Source: Dehalococcoidales bacterium
Lineage (GTDB): Bacteria > Chloroflexota > Dehalococcoidia > Dehalococcoidales > UBA5627
Assembly (NCBI GenBank): GCA_028706995.1
Contig: JAQTVR010000014.1
Location: 1 to 16,079 of the forward strand
DNA: 16,079 nt
Direction of reading: 5' to 3'
Below the pieces are notes generated by a model. It ran no database searches and had not been told where the DNA came from. It worked only from the letters and a program-made list of their open reading frames with translations. Position numbers and translations under genes: made by a program. Positions 6,427 through 13,322 of this stretch are shown here, piece by piece. The first letter of the stretch is position 1; each line of letters begins with the position of its first letter.

Positions 6427-7614
6427 ATGAAAAAGAACAGGATTGCAGCAATCGATGTCGGAACAACTAAGATTTGTACTATCATGGCGGAGGTGGGTGA
6501 TACGGGATTGCCCATTGTTCTTGGTGTAGGGGTTGTTCCTTCAGGAGGTTTACATAGGGGCATGGTCTCTGATTTTAACGAGGCTAAAAAATCCATACAG
6601 ATGTCTGTAAAAAAGGCGGAACAATCGGCCGGATATAAGTTGGAATCGGCATGTGTAGGAGTTACCGGTAAACATATAGGTTCGGTCAATAATCACGGGG
6701 TTATTTCGATATCGCATGGTAAGCATATCGTTTCACCACAGGATTTAGAACGTGTGCTTGAAATAGCCCAGGATATCGAATTACCCCAGGGGAGGGAAAT
6801 GCTTCACGTTATCCCACGCTCTTATTCTCTTGATGGGCAAACGGGGATTAATAACCCGGTAGGTATGTATGCCAATCGCCTGGATGCTGAAACTAATATA
6901 ATAACGGCTGCTACGACATCGGTGCAGAACCTGATAAAATGTGTAAGCAGTAATGGTGTCGAGGTCGAAGATCTGGTACTTGCGCCTTTGGCCAGCGCGG
7001 AAGCCGTCCTGACAGAAGAGGAAAAACAGGACGGGGCAATACTGGCGGATATCGGGGGAGGCACCACCGATGTCGTCGTTTTTATGAATGGTAGCGCTTA
7101 CCATGCTTTTGTATTACCGGTTTCTGGTTATCAGGTAACACGCGATATTTCGATAGCCATGGGCATATCCTATGACCTGGCTGAAGATATTAAGAAGAAA
7201 TATGGTAGTGTTATCCCAGATGCTGAATCATGGCAAAATGGTAAAGATATAATATATGATAATTTTAGTATTCCTTACGATAAGTTATCCGAGATAATAA
7301 CCACGAGACTTGCGGAATTACTGAGATTGATAATGATAGAATTATCGGAAATTAACTATCCGAATGTGGCATCTCTATGTATGATATTAAGTGGCGGAGC
7401 CGCTAATATTCCGGGCTTTGCTGAACTGGCGGGAAAAACAACCCGTTTACCGGCCAGGATAGGCGTACCGGTAAGATTATCCGGTGTCTCAGACGCTCTG
7501 AGCAATCCCATGTATGCTGCAGGAGTGGGTTTATTACTTTGGAAGTTAAGGAATAATGAGAAACACTCAAGAAATGCCAATTACATTTCCAGGATAATGG
7601 GGAAATTATTTTAG
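6427..7614 (+). CDS. ftsA: cell division protein FtsA
   Basis: 395 residues, a normal FtsA length. FtsA is an actin-like ATPase that tethers FtsZ filaments to the membrane at the division site. Visible motifs are phosphate-1 loop AAIDVGTTKICTIMAE (about 7-22), the FtsA-specific 1C domain (about 80-160, with VGVTGKHIGSVNNHG), phosphate-2 loop ILADIGGGTTDVVVF (205-219), and adenosine motif ILSGGAANIPGF (320-331). The C-terminal amphipathic helix YISRIMGKLF (386-395) is the expected membrane-targeting sequence, after a flexible linker (NNEKHSRNAN). All key residues appear present. The usual downstream partner ftsZ is only a remnant here, so this copy must work with an FtsZ encoded elsewhere, be a paralogue, or be on its way out. 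Confidence in the family is high. Confidence 0.93.
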   Translation: MKKNRIAAIDVGTTKICTIMAEVGDTGLPIVLGVGVVPSGGLHRGMVSDFNEAKKSIQMSVKKAEQSAGYKLESACVGVTGKHIGSVNNHGVISISHGKHIVSPQDLERVLEIAQDIELPQGREMLHVIPRSYSLDGQTGINNPVGMYANRLDAETNIITAATTSVQNLIKCVSSNGVEVEDLVLAPLASAEAVLTEEEKQDGAILADIGGGTTDVVVFMNGSAYHAFVLPVSGYQVTRDISIAMGISYDLAEDIKKKYGSVIPDAESWQNGKDIIYDNFSIPYDKLSEIITTRLAELLRLIMIELSEINYPNVASLCMILSGGAANIPGFAELAGKTTRLPARIGVPVRLSGVSDALSNPMYAAGVGLLLWKLRNNEKHSRNANYISRIMGKLF

Positions 7615-7635
7615 ACAATTTAGTGCAGGAGAGTA

Positions 7636-7725
7636 ATGAAAAATAACACAAACGGCTATGTTCCTGGTCCGGTTAAAACTAAGGTAATAGGTGCCGGTGG
7701 TTCAGGTGTAATGAACGAGTATTAA
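7636..7725 (+). pseudogene. ftsZ: ftsZ remnant: N-terminal 29 codons only
   Basis: ATG at 7636 follows AGGAG at 7627-7631 and begins 21 bases after ftsA, the usual ftsA-ftsZ layout. The 29 residues start MKNNTNGYVPGPVK and continue TKVIGAGGSGVMNEY before TAA. In FtsZ the N-terminus runs '...IKVIGVGGGGxNAVNRM', so the first strand and part of the GTP-binding T1 loop are recognisable, apparently with two residues lost. No FtsZ-like sequence follows in any frame before the next gene. The G-box, T7 loop and C-terminal tail are all gone, so it cannot polymerise or bind GTP. A retained small peptide gene is an alternative reading, but a deletion scar is more likely. Confidence 0.7.
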
Positions 7726-7768
7726 GAAAGATTTATCTATAAAACATTGGGGAGGAGGTAAATATATA

Positions 7769-8164
7769 ATGGTAGTTAGTAATAATCCTATCTCCAAAGA
7801 ACTTGATGATTTTCTTAGAAAGTATGCCAATGATGTTATTAGCTTGAAGGTATTTCTTTTTTTTGTAGAACATCCGTATACCCAGTTCAGCGAAACGGCT
7901 GTTATATCTGCTGTTGGACAAAGTAGAGAAAAATGTAATATAAAGAAAGCTCTTAAAAATTTTATAGAAAAAGAGGTTATTACCGGAAGCACAGGTCACA
8001 AGGTTACATTTTACTATTTACCGGAGAATATACGAAATATCGCTTTAGAAATGGAAAGTTTAAACCAGAGTCAGCGTTACTTACTGATGTCTGATTTGAA
8101 TACTGGAATTTCGACATGGCGGAATGATGTTTTACAAATGTTATTACCGGTAGTGAGTTTTTAA
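7769..8164 (+). CDS. small winged-helix-like protein
   Basis: 131 residues. ATG follows the strong site GGGGAGGAGGT (about 7750-7760). Residues 22-90 read as a winged helix: helix LKVFLFFVEHP, helix FSETAVISAVGQ, longer recognition-type helix CNIKKALKNFIEKEVI, then a two-strand wing (TGSTGHKVTFYYLPEN). The C-terminal third is helical (ALEMESLNQSQRYLLMSDL), perhaps for dimer contact. It is likely a DNA-binding regulator, or a protein-interaction winged helix. It sits where ftsZ would be and may be co-transcribed with ftsA; the gap to the remnant is 43 bases. No ligand or metal site is visible. The family is not recognised beyond the fold. Confidence 0.65.
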   Translation: MVVSNNPISKELDDFLRKYANDVISLKVFLFFVEHPYTQFSETAVISAVGQSREKCNIKKALKNFIEKEVITGSTGHKVTFYYLPENIRNIALEMESLNQSQRYLLMSDLNTGISTWRNDVLQMLLPVVSF

Positions 8165-8240
8165 TATATTGGTAAATAAATGGAATTTTATAGTGAATAT
8201 TTAGTATAATTATAATTTATATATCTAATAAAAAGATGAT

Positions 8241-8261
8241 TAAGAATTTAAGTTATTCTTA
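8241..8261 (+). promoter_or_regulatory. hairpin directly before a ribosome site
   Basis: TAAGAAT (8241-8247) pairs with ATTCTTA (8255-8261) around a 7-base loop, two bases before AAAGGGG of the small peptide gene. Two TATAAT boxes (8205-8210, 8211-8216) lie upstream but neither has a convincing -35. Confidence 0.35.
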
Positions 8262-8276
8262 GAAAGGGGATTAATA

Positions 8277-8333
8277 ATGGGTCACAAAGCACCAGCCAAA
8301 CCAGCAGCAAAACCGGCAATAAAAAAGAAATAA
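8277..8333 (+). CDS. 18-residue Lys/Ala/Pro-rich peptide
   Basis: MGHKAPAKPAAKPAIKKK, ending TAA-TAA. ATG follows AAAGGGG (about 8263-8269) at good spacing, and a strong terminator begins 29 bases after the stop, so this looks like a free-standing small gene. The product is very basic with PAAKP spacing, like the disordered tails of histone H1-like and other nucleoid proteins. It could bind DNA, RNA or ribosomes; alternatively it is a leftover tail of a longer gene. The tight signals on both sides favour a real gene. Confidence 0.5.
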   Translation: MGHKAPAKPAAKPAIKKK

Positions 8334-8361
8334 TAAGTTCATAGATACATTATCCTGAATC

Positions 8362-8391
8362 AAAACAGGAAGTTTTTAAACTTCCTGTTTT
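8362..8391. terminator. bidirectional terminator between the small peptide gene and the cation transporter
   Basis: AAAACAGGAAGTTT (8362-8375) is a perfect inverted match to AAACTTCCTGTTTT (8378-8391), with T-runs on both strands. It serves the small peptide gene on the plus strand and the transporter gene, whose stop is at 8396-8398, on the minus strand. Confidence 0.85.
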
Positions 8392-8395
8392 TGCA

Positions 8396-9307
8396 TTATA
8401 TGCTTTTTTTCTTATGGTCGCAGATGACGTTGCAATCTTCACACGTCGATTCGCAAGGTTCGACATGAATATTTATTACAGTGTTAGGTAGTATTTTCCC
8501 GATGTCCGTCTCCAGGTGGTCACAAAGATTATGAGCCTCTTCAATGCTGGCCGTTTTTGGGATTACAAGATGCAGGTCTACCTGTCGTTGACTTCCTGCT
8601 TTTCGAGTGCGCAACTTGTGAAATTCAACAATACGATTGTTATGTTCTAAGAGACAAGCCTCTATAGCTGCCTTTTCCGATTCAGGCAAACTCACATCCA
8701 TTAATCCCCCAAAGGATTTCCAGATAATATCGAAAGCAGCTTTTACGATCAATAAAGCCACAAATAAGGCAACGATGGGATCAATGATTTCTATTCCGGT
8801 CAATTTAACGGCAATCAGTCCGAGTAGTACCCCGGACATGGTTAAGACATCCGTAGTAAGATGAACAGCGTCTGCTTCCAGGGCCAACGAATCTGTTGAT
8901 TTGGAGACTTTTAATAAGTATCTGGAAACAAGTATGTTTACCACTATAGAAATGGCCATTGTGGCAATACCTACTTCAACGATTTTAAGTTCTACGCCTT
9001 GTGTTATTTTATGGATGGCTTCATTTACGATTATGCCGGCGGCAATCAGTATTAATACCCCTTCTATCACTCCGCTGACATTTTCAGCTTTTCCATGACC
9101 AAAGGGATGTTTTTTATCTACAGGTTTATCTGAAACCCTGACACATACAAAAGCAATAACCGCTGCAGCCAGGTCCATGCAGCTGTGTATGGCTTCTGCG
9201 ATCAGGCTGATACTTCCGGTGATTATCCCGGCAAACAGTTTAAGCAGTATTAATAATGTGTTAGAAGCAATGGAAAGGGCAGCTGCTTTTGATTTTATTG
9301 TCAACAT
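8396..9307 (-). CDS. cation diffusion facilitator (CDF) metal efflux transporter
   Basis: 303 residues with the CDF layout. There are six membrane helices over about 12-200, then a ferredoxin-like cytoplasmic domain (about 208-283). CDF proteins exchange Zn2+, Fe2+ or similar ions for protons across the inner membrane. Metal-site motifs are AEAIHSCMD in helix 2 (H41, D45) and ADAVHLTTD in helix 5 (H149, D153), a His/Asp pair in each, which favours zinc. HPFGHGKAE (67-75) is the conserved loop. The tail carries C285, C289, C292, C296 and H298 (CESTCEDCNVICDH), an extra metal-binding-like cluster not typical of FieF. The start is supported by AAGGGA six bases upstream. It is alone in its unit, behind a leader that looks like an attenuator. 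Confidence 0.9.
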   Translation of the reverse strand: MLTIKSKAAALSIASNTLLILLKLFAGIITGSISLIAEAIHSCMDLAAAVIAFVCVRVSDKPVDKKHPFGHGKAENVSGVIEGVLILIAAGIIVNEAIHKITQGVELKIVEVGIATMAISIVVNILVSRYLLKVSKSTDSLALEADAVHLTTDVLTMSGVLLGLIAVKLTGIEIIDPIVALFVALLIVKAAFDIIWKSFGGLMDVSLPESEKAAIEACLLEHNNRIVEFHKLRTRKAGSQRQVDLHLVIPKTASIEEAHNLCDHLETDIGKILPNTVINIHVEPCESTCEDCNVICDHKKKSI

Positions 9308-9333
9308 AATATTCCCTTATATTCCGGTATTAT

Positions 9334-9369
9334 AAAAAACCGCAGGATTTTTATGGTCCCGCGGTTTTT
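9334..9369 (-). terminator. attenuator-like terminator in the transporter leader
   Basis: AAAACCGC (9336-9343) pairs with GCGGTTTT (9361-9368), extended by GGA/TCC inside. On the minus strand the stem is followed by a U-run about 25 bases before the transporter ATG. No minus-strand gene lies upstream for it to end, so it most likely acts as a conditional terminator in the transporter's own leader. Confidence 0.55.
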
Positions 9370-9397
9370 ACGCTGTCTCAAATTGAGCCCGACTTAA

Positions 9398-9426
9398 TCC
9401 TGATCTCTCAGGAATGTCTGTTCCTG
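9398..9426 (-). promoter_or_regulatory. two mutually exclusive hairpins in the transporter leader
   Basis: Minus strand: CAGGAA/TTCCTG (9409-9426) and TCCTGA-GAGA-TCAGGA (9398-9413, GNRA-type loop) share the same bases and cannot form together. With the terminator just downstream, this is the outline of a metal- or stress-sensing leader. No known riboswitch consensus, including the NiCo (czcD) class as I recall it, was recognised. Confidence 0.35.
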
Positions 9427-9466
9427 TTTATTAAATTTATAAAATGATCACGTATAACGGGTATTA

Positions 9467-9495
9467 ACTTAACATGCCGGTAATACAGTTGTCAA
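9467..9495 (-). promoter_or_regulatory. likely promoter of the cation transporter
   Basis: Minus strand: perfect TTGACA (9490-9495), 17 bases, then TTAAGT (9467-9472), a poor -10. It would give a leader of about 155 bases containing both the alternative hairpins and the terminator. Confidence 0.4.
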
Positions 9496-9499
9496 CCGT

Positions 9500-9726
9500 T
9501 TCTTCTATTTTTATTGCATTAAATATAGCCATTTTCTATATTCAGGGATATATTTTTTATCCTCAAAAGCCAGAACATTCTATCTATAAAGACTGGTGAT
9601 AAAATCTGCGGTCAATTACAAGAAAGTGGACTGGAAGATTAAAAAACAAATAAACACGAATGATTCTTCTCCCTTGTTTAATATATTGATACAATGTTAA
9701 TCGCCCTACATGTTCCCTAAAATTAA
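9500..9726. other. non-coding gap before lysA
   Basis: Between the transporter promoter and the lysA promoter there is AT-rich sequence with no convincing frame, RNA gene or repeat. No lysine riboswitch (L box) was recognised ahead of lysA. Confidence 0.55.
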
Positions 9727-9756
9727 TTGACTTAAGGCACAGCGTATTGTTATCAT
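9727..9756 (+). promoter_or_regulatory. lysA promoter, probably giving a leaderless mRNA
   Basis: TTGACT (9727-9732) and TATCAT (9751-9756), 18 bases apart, each one base off consensus. The start point would fall at about 9763-9766, on or next to the ATG at 9766. The only ribosome-site-like bases (AGGA, 9759-9762) are three bases from the ATG, too close for use. Confidence 0.5.
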
Positions 9757-9765
9757 TTAGGAATT

Positions 9766-11073
9766 ATGATACCTAGAATATCGCTGTTTCCACTGACCAC
9801 TGAAATCAGCAAAGATGGGCATCTGGTTATTGGTGGATGCGATACAATAGCGCTGGCCAATGAATACGGTACACCACTTTACTTATTCGATGAGCATACG
9901 CTGCGCAGTATGTGCCGCGAGTTCAAGAGTGAATTCGGGCAGAGACATGAAGAAGTTATGGTGATCTTTGCCAGTAAGGCTTTTTTGAATCGGGCAGTGG
10001 CCAATATCTTCAAGGAAGAAGGCATAGGTCTCGACGTGGTGTCCGCCGGGGAGTTCTCTATTGCTAAGTCCGTTGATTTCCCGGCAGACATGATCTATTT
10101 ACACGGGAATAATAAATCGGTGGACGAGCTAAGGATGGCTCTTAAGAATCACATTGCGCGGATCGTGATCGATAGTTTCGATGAACTCAAGTTGCTGGCG
10201 AAACTGGCTGAGGAGTCCGGGCATATTCCCGATATACTTTTACGTATTACTCCTGGGATAGATCCTCATACACATAAACACATTACTACAGGGACCGTCG
10301 GCAGTAAATTCGGATTTCCTCTTTTCGATGCCGATAGAGCGGTATCACAGGCATTGGCAACAGCCAGTTTAAACCTTATCGGTCTCCACTGCCATATCGG
10401 TTCGCTGATTACAGAAACTCAGCCTTATGTTGAAACAATTGAAGTTATGCTGGACTTTGCCGATAAAATGAATAAGAAATACGGTTTCGAACTTGAGGAA
10501 CTGGATATCGGTGGAGGCTTTCCTGTTCGATATACTGTTAATTCCCCAAATATAAAAATATCTCAGTTCGCTGAAGCGATAATATCCAGGTTAATAAGCA
10601 AGTGTAACGCACTGGATATGCCCTTGCCTTCACTGACCATCGAGCCGGGCAGGGCAATGGTTGCCAGGTCGGGCGTAGCCCTGTATCGCGTAGGCATGAC
10701 CAAGAATATATCAGAGTTGAAACACTATGTTTCGGTAGATGGCGGCATGGCTGATAATATTCGCCCCGCGCTCTACGGAGCTGAATATGAAGCGATACTG
10801 GCGAATAAGGCGTCCGACGAAGATACGGAGCCGGTTACCGTAGCTGGGAAGTTCTGTGAATCCGCGGACATTTTAATACAGGAAATTAAATTGCCGCCAG
10901 TAATAGCCGGTGATATTATTGCTGTTCCTGTTTGCGGTGCTTATTGTGTGCCAATGTCCAGCAATTATAATGCTTCGCTCAAGCCGATTATTGTCATGGT
11001 TAAAGAAGGGAAGGCAAGGATTATACGCAAGCGCGAAATCCTTCAGGATCTTATTAGAAACGACCTGTTATGA
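9766..11073 (+). CDS. lysA: diaminopimelate decarboxylase
   Basis: 435 residues. It decarboxylates meso-diaminopimelate to L-lysine, the last step of the lysine pathway, in the cytoplasm with pyridoxal phosphate (PLP). It is a fold-type III enzyme: a TIM barrel carries PLP and a C-terminal beta domain completes the site. Visible residues are FASKAF with the PLP lysine K71, HCHIGS (208-213), the GGGFP phosphate loop (249-253), EPGRAMVA (293-300), CESADIL (364-370) donated across the dimer, and GAYCVPMSSNYN (391-402) with the active tyrosine Y393. CESAD (usually CESGD) and GAYC (usually GAYG) are small departures. The arginine decarboxylase and carboxynorspermidine branches are less likely. It heads an operon with holB 25 bases downstream. 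Confidence 0.93.
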   Translation: MIPRISLFPLTTEISKDGHLVIGGCDTIALANEYGTPLYLFDEHTLRSMCREFKSEFGQRHEEVMVIFASKAFLNRAVANIFKEEGIGLDVVSAGEFSIAKSVDFPADMIYLHGNNKSVDELRMALKNHIARIVIDSFDELKLLAKLAEESGHIPDILLRITPGIDPHTHKHITTGTVGSKFGFPLFDADRAVSQALATASLNLIGLHCHIGSLITETQPYVETIEVMLDFADKMNKKYGFELEELDIGGGFPVRYTVNSPNIKISQFAEAIISRLISKCNALDMPLPSLTIEPGRAMVARSGVALYRVGMTKNISELKHYVSVDGGMADNIRPALYGAEYEAILANKASDEDTEPVTVAGKFCESADILIQEIKLPPVIAGDIIAVPVCGAYCVPMSSNYNASLKPIIVMVKEGKARIIRKREILQDLIRNDLL

Positions 11074-11098
11074 TAAATAAAACAGGGGGCATTGTTAT

Positions 11099-12130
11099 AT
11101 GTGGCGGGTAGTCGGGCAAGACAGCGTTATTTCATTGCTTAAGCGTAGCCTGGAAAAAAATAGTCTTGCGCATGCTTATCTAATTACCGGGCCCCGGCAT
11201 ATCGGCAAGATGACCTTAGCTATGGATTTAGCACAGGCTATAAATTGCAGTGAAGAAAATCCTCCCTGCGGTGAATGTAAAACTTGTGTCAAGATAAAAG
11301 AAGGGAAGCATGCCGATATCCAGGTCATCACTTTAACGCAAGAGGGTGATGAAAGCGAAAGCATATCTCGCGTTGAAATCGGTATCGACCGGATAAGGCA
11401 GATACAACATATGGTTTGCCTGCTTCCTTTCGAAGGGAAACGCAAGGTTTTTATTATCAAGGGGGCAGAACTCTTGTCTATCGAGGCGGCTAATTGCCTT
11501 TTAAAAACGCTGGAAGAACCGATAACCCAGTCGGTATTTATCCTGCTGACGATAAATATAAGTCTTCTTCCCGAAACAGTAATTTCCCGGTGTCAAAAGC
11601 TGTCATTAAATACAGTCCCGGTTGCTGAAATAGAGAATTACCTGGTTACACATTATGGCATTGAATCGGTTAAGGCAAAGGTGCTGGGCAGGCTCAGCCG
11701 CGGATGCCTTGGTTGGGCTATATCGGCAACTCAGGATGAGAAAATTCTTGAGAGTTTCGGTGAAAAGAGGAAAAAAATCCTGGAGATGATGGAAAGCAAC
11801 CTTGATGAACGCTTTAGTTATGCGGCCGTACTTGCGACGCAGTTTGGCAAAGAAAGAGCTATAGCCTTCGATATATTGGATATATGGCTTGATTTATGGC
11901 GCGATATATTATTGTTGAAAATCGGTTTGGGGGAAGAGATTGTTAATATCGACATAAAAAATCAACTGATAGAATTAGCGAATAATAATGATCTTTTAAT
12001 TATCAGGGGTTCCATTAAGAGTATTATGGATGCAAAAGAACAATTGAATCAGAACGCTAATCCCCGCTTGACACTGGAAGTGTTGATGCTGGATGTTCCT
12101 GTAAGAACAAGAGATATTGCTAAGAGGTGA
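11099..12130 (+). CDS. holB: DNA polymerase III delta' subunit (clamp loader)
   Basis: 343 residues; AGGGGG lies nine bases before the ATG. Delta' is part of the clamp loader that opens the beta sliding clamp. It shows an AAA+ fold with a P-loop-like GPRHIGKMTLA (31-41), where M replaces the usual T/S after GK. A zinc finger has four cysteines at 50, 57, 60 and 63 (C-x6-C-x2-C-x2-C). The Walker B region KVFIIKGAEL (116-125) lacks the usual Asp-Glu pair. It also has EAANCLLKTLEEP (129-141) and the SRC motif (163-165). The altered ATP site with SRC kept fits delta' rather than the ATPase subunit DnaX. It lies between lysA and ricT; its stop overlaps the possible GTG start of ricT. holB followed by ricT also occurs in Firmicutes. 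Confidence 0.9.
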   Translation: MWRVVGQDSVISLLKRSLEKNSLAHAYLITGPRHIGKMTLAMDLAQAINCSEENPPCGECKTCVKIKEGKHADIQVITLTQEGDESESISRVEIGIDRIRQIQHMVCLLPFEGKRKVFIIKGAELLSIEAANCLLKTLEEPITQSVFILLTINISLLPETVISRCQKLSLNTVPVAEIENYLVTHYGIESVKAKVLGRLSRGCLGWAISATQDEKILESFGEKRKKILEMMESNLDERFSYAAVLATQFGKERAIAFDILDIWLDLWRDILLLKIGLGEEIVNIDIKNQLIELANNNDLLIIRGSIKSIMDAKEQLNQNANPRLTLEVLMLDVPVRTRDIAKR

Positions 12131-12135
12131 TAGTA

Positions 12136-13113
12136 ATGGACGAAAATGAAGAATTACCTGAGTTTCTTAACGAAGGATCAAATGAGGGGTTCAACGATGA
12201 ATCAACCCAGGTGCCGGTTGAAAAGCTTAAAAAAGACGAATCGTCTACAGAAATATTAATGGTAGATGTTGTCGGTGTCAAGTTCAAGAAAGCCGGCAAG
12301 ATATATTTCTTCGATCCTTCGGGTATTGAACTTAAAATAGATGACTGTGTTGTAGTGGAAACAGCGCGCGGTATGGAAGTAGGACAACTAGCTAAAAATA
12401 TTATCAAGGTCTTCGATAATATGGTTACAAGGCCACTGAAACCGGTGATACGCAAGGCAACCAATGAAGACATGGAGAACGCCGCCAAGCTCGAGGCTAA
12501 GGAAGCAGAAGCCCTGTTTGAATGTGCGGGTATTGTCAGAAAAATGGAGCTGCCGATGAAACTTATATCTGCCGAATATAATCTGGACGGCAATCACCTG
12601 ACTATATTTTTTAGTGCGGAAGGCAGAATCGATTTCCGTGAGCTCGTGCGTGAGCTGAGCCATAAGTTGAAAGCGCGAATAGAGATGCGCCAGGTAGGCC
12701 CCCGTGATGAAGCCAAGCTTGTTGGTGGCTACGGACGGTGTGGGCGTCCTTTGTGCTGTGCCAATTTCTTGAACGAGTTCAATCCGGTTTCTATAAAAAT
12801 GGCTAAGGAACAGAATTTACCACTGAATCCGATGAAAATATCCGGTACCTGTGGGCGTTTATTATGTTGTTTAGGCTATGAATACGAGCAGTATCGCGAT
12901 ATGAAAAAAGAGATGTTGAAAAATGGTGAGAATATCCAGACATCTATAGGGGCGGCGGTTGTGGTAGGGGGTAATCCCCTTAAAGGGACGGTGTTGCTCG
13001 AAGTAGAGAGCGGCGCCAGGGTGGAAATGCCGGTCAGTGAAGTTATTCCCGAAGTTAAAGAAAAAGAAAAAATACCCGCTAAGAAAAAGAGAAGGCGTTC
13101 TAAGGGCAAGTAG
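12136..13113 (+). CDS. ricT: PSP1-domain protein, RicT (YaaT) family
   Basis: 325 residues from the ATG at 12136, which has GAGGTGA at 12124-12130; a GTG at 12127 overlapping the holB stop would add three residues. In Bacillus, RicT with RicA and RicF forms an Fe-S complex that helps RNase Y process mRNA. The PSP1 core runs about 45-255. The two family cysteine motifs are GRCGRPLCC (about 200-208) and GTCGRLLCC (about 237-245), the presumed cluster ligands. An acidic N-terminal extension (about 1-38, rich in E/D/N) and a very basic tail (AKKKRRRSKGK) flank it; the tail may touch RNA. No ricA or ricF is nearby. It is the last gene of the lysA-holB operon. Confidence 0.9.
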   Translation: MDENEELPEFLNEGSNEGFNDESTQVPVEKLKKDESSTEILMVDVVGVKFKKAGKIYFFDPSGIELKIDDCVVVETARGMEVGQLAKNIIKVFDNMVTRPLKPVIRKATNEDMENAAKLEAKEAEALFECAGIVRKMELPMKLISAEYNLDGNHLTIFFSAEGRIDFRELVRELSHKLKARIEMRQVGPRDEAKLVGGYGRCGRPLCCANFLNEFNPVSIKMAKEQNLPLNPMKISGTCGRLLCCLGYEYEQYRDMKKEMLKNGENIQTSIGAAVVVGGNPLKGTVLLEVESGARVEMPVSEVIPEVKEKEKIPAKKKRRRSKGK

Positions 13114-13169
13114 TTAATAAAGACGGTTCTCATAATCTTGGTTAGTGATAGTTCACTCTCTTTTTTCCC

Positions 13170-13234
13170 TTCGACGGGCTCTCAAAGCGAGCGGAAAATG
13201 GATTACGGAAGCCGCTCATGGTGAGCCTGTCGAA
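13170..13234. repeat. REP-like imperfect palindrome
   Basis: TTCGACGGGCTC (13170-13181) and GAGCGG (13189-13194) face CCGCTC (13212-13217) and GAGCCTGTCGAA (13223-13234). The two arms match with one G/A change, a 5-7 base internal loop and a 17-base central loop. Sequences of this TTCGACAGGCTC...GAGCGG kind are scattered between genes in many environmental bacteria. It lies between the 3' ends of convergent ricT and HNH genes, the usual REP position. Confidence 0.7.
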
Positions 13235-13322
13235 CTATAGTGGCTGTGATCAGTAAGAAAAAGACTTATAATTAACTTTAAAAATCCCATGAGATATCAG
13301 TCATAAACAGGTGTTTATTATG

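Noticed and set aside
9330..9430. T-box leader before the CDF gene
   Set aside because: ACCGCGG resembles part of a T-box, but the GGTGG element of the antiterminator motif is absent, and a transporter of metals is not a usual target.
9308..9765. Lysine riboswitch (L box) ahead of lysA
   Set aside because: No L-box core was recognised, and the promoter lies so close to the ATG that there is no room for a leader.
13141..13165. Terminator directly after ricT (GTGA/TCAC followed by T's)
   Set aside because: The stem is only four to five pairs, and the T-run does not follow it directly. The palindrome at 13170 is the stronger structure there.
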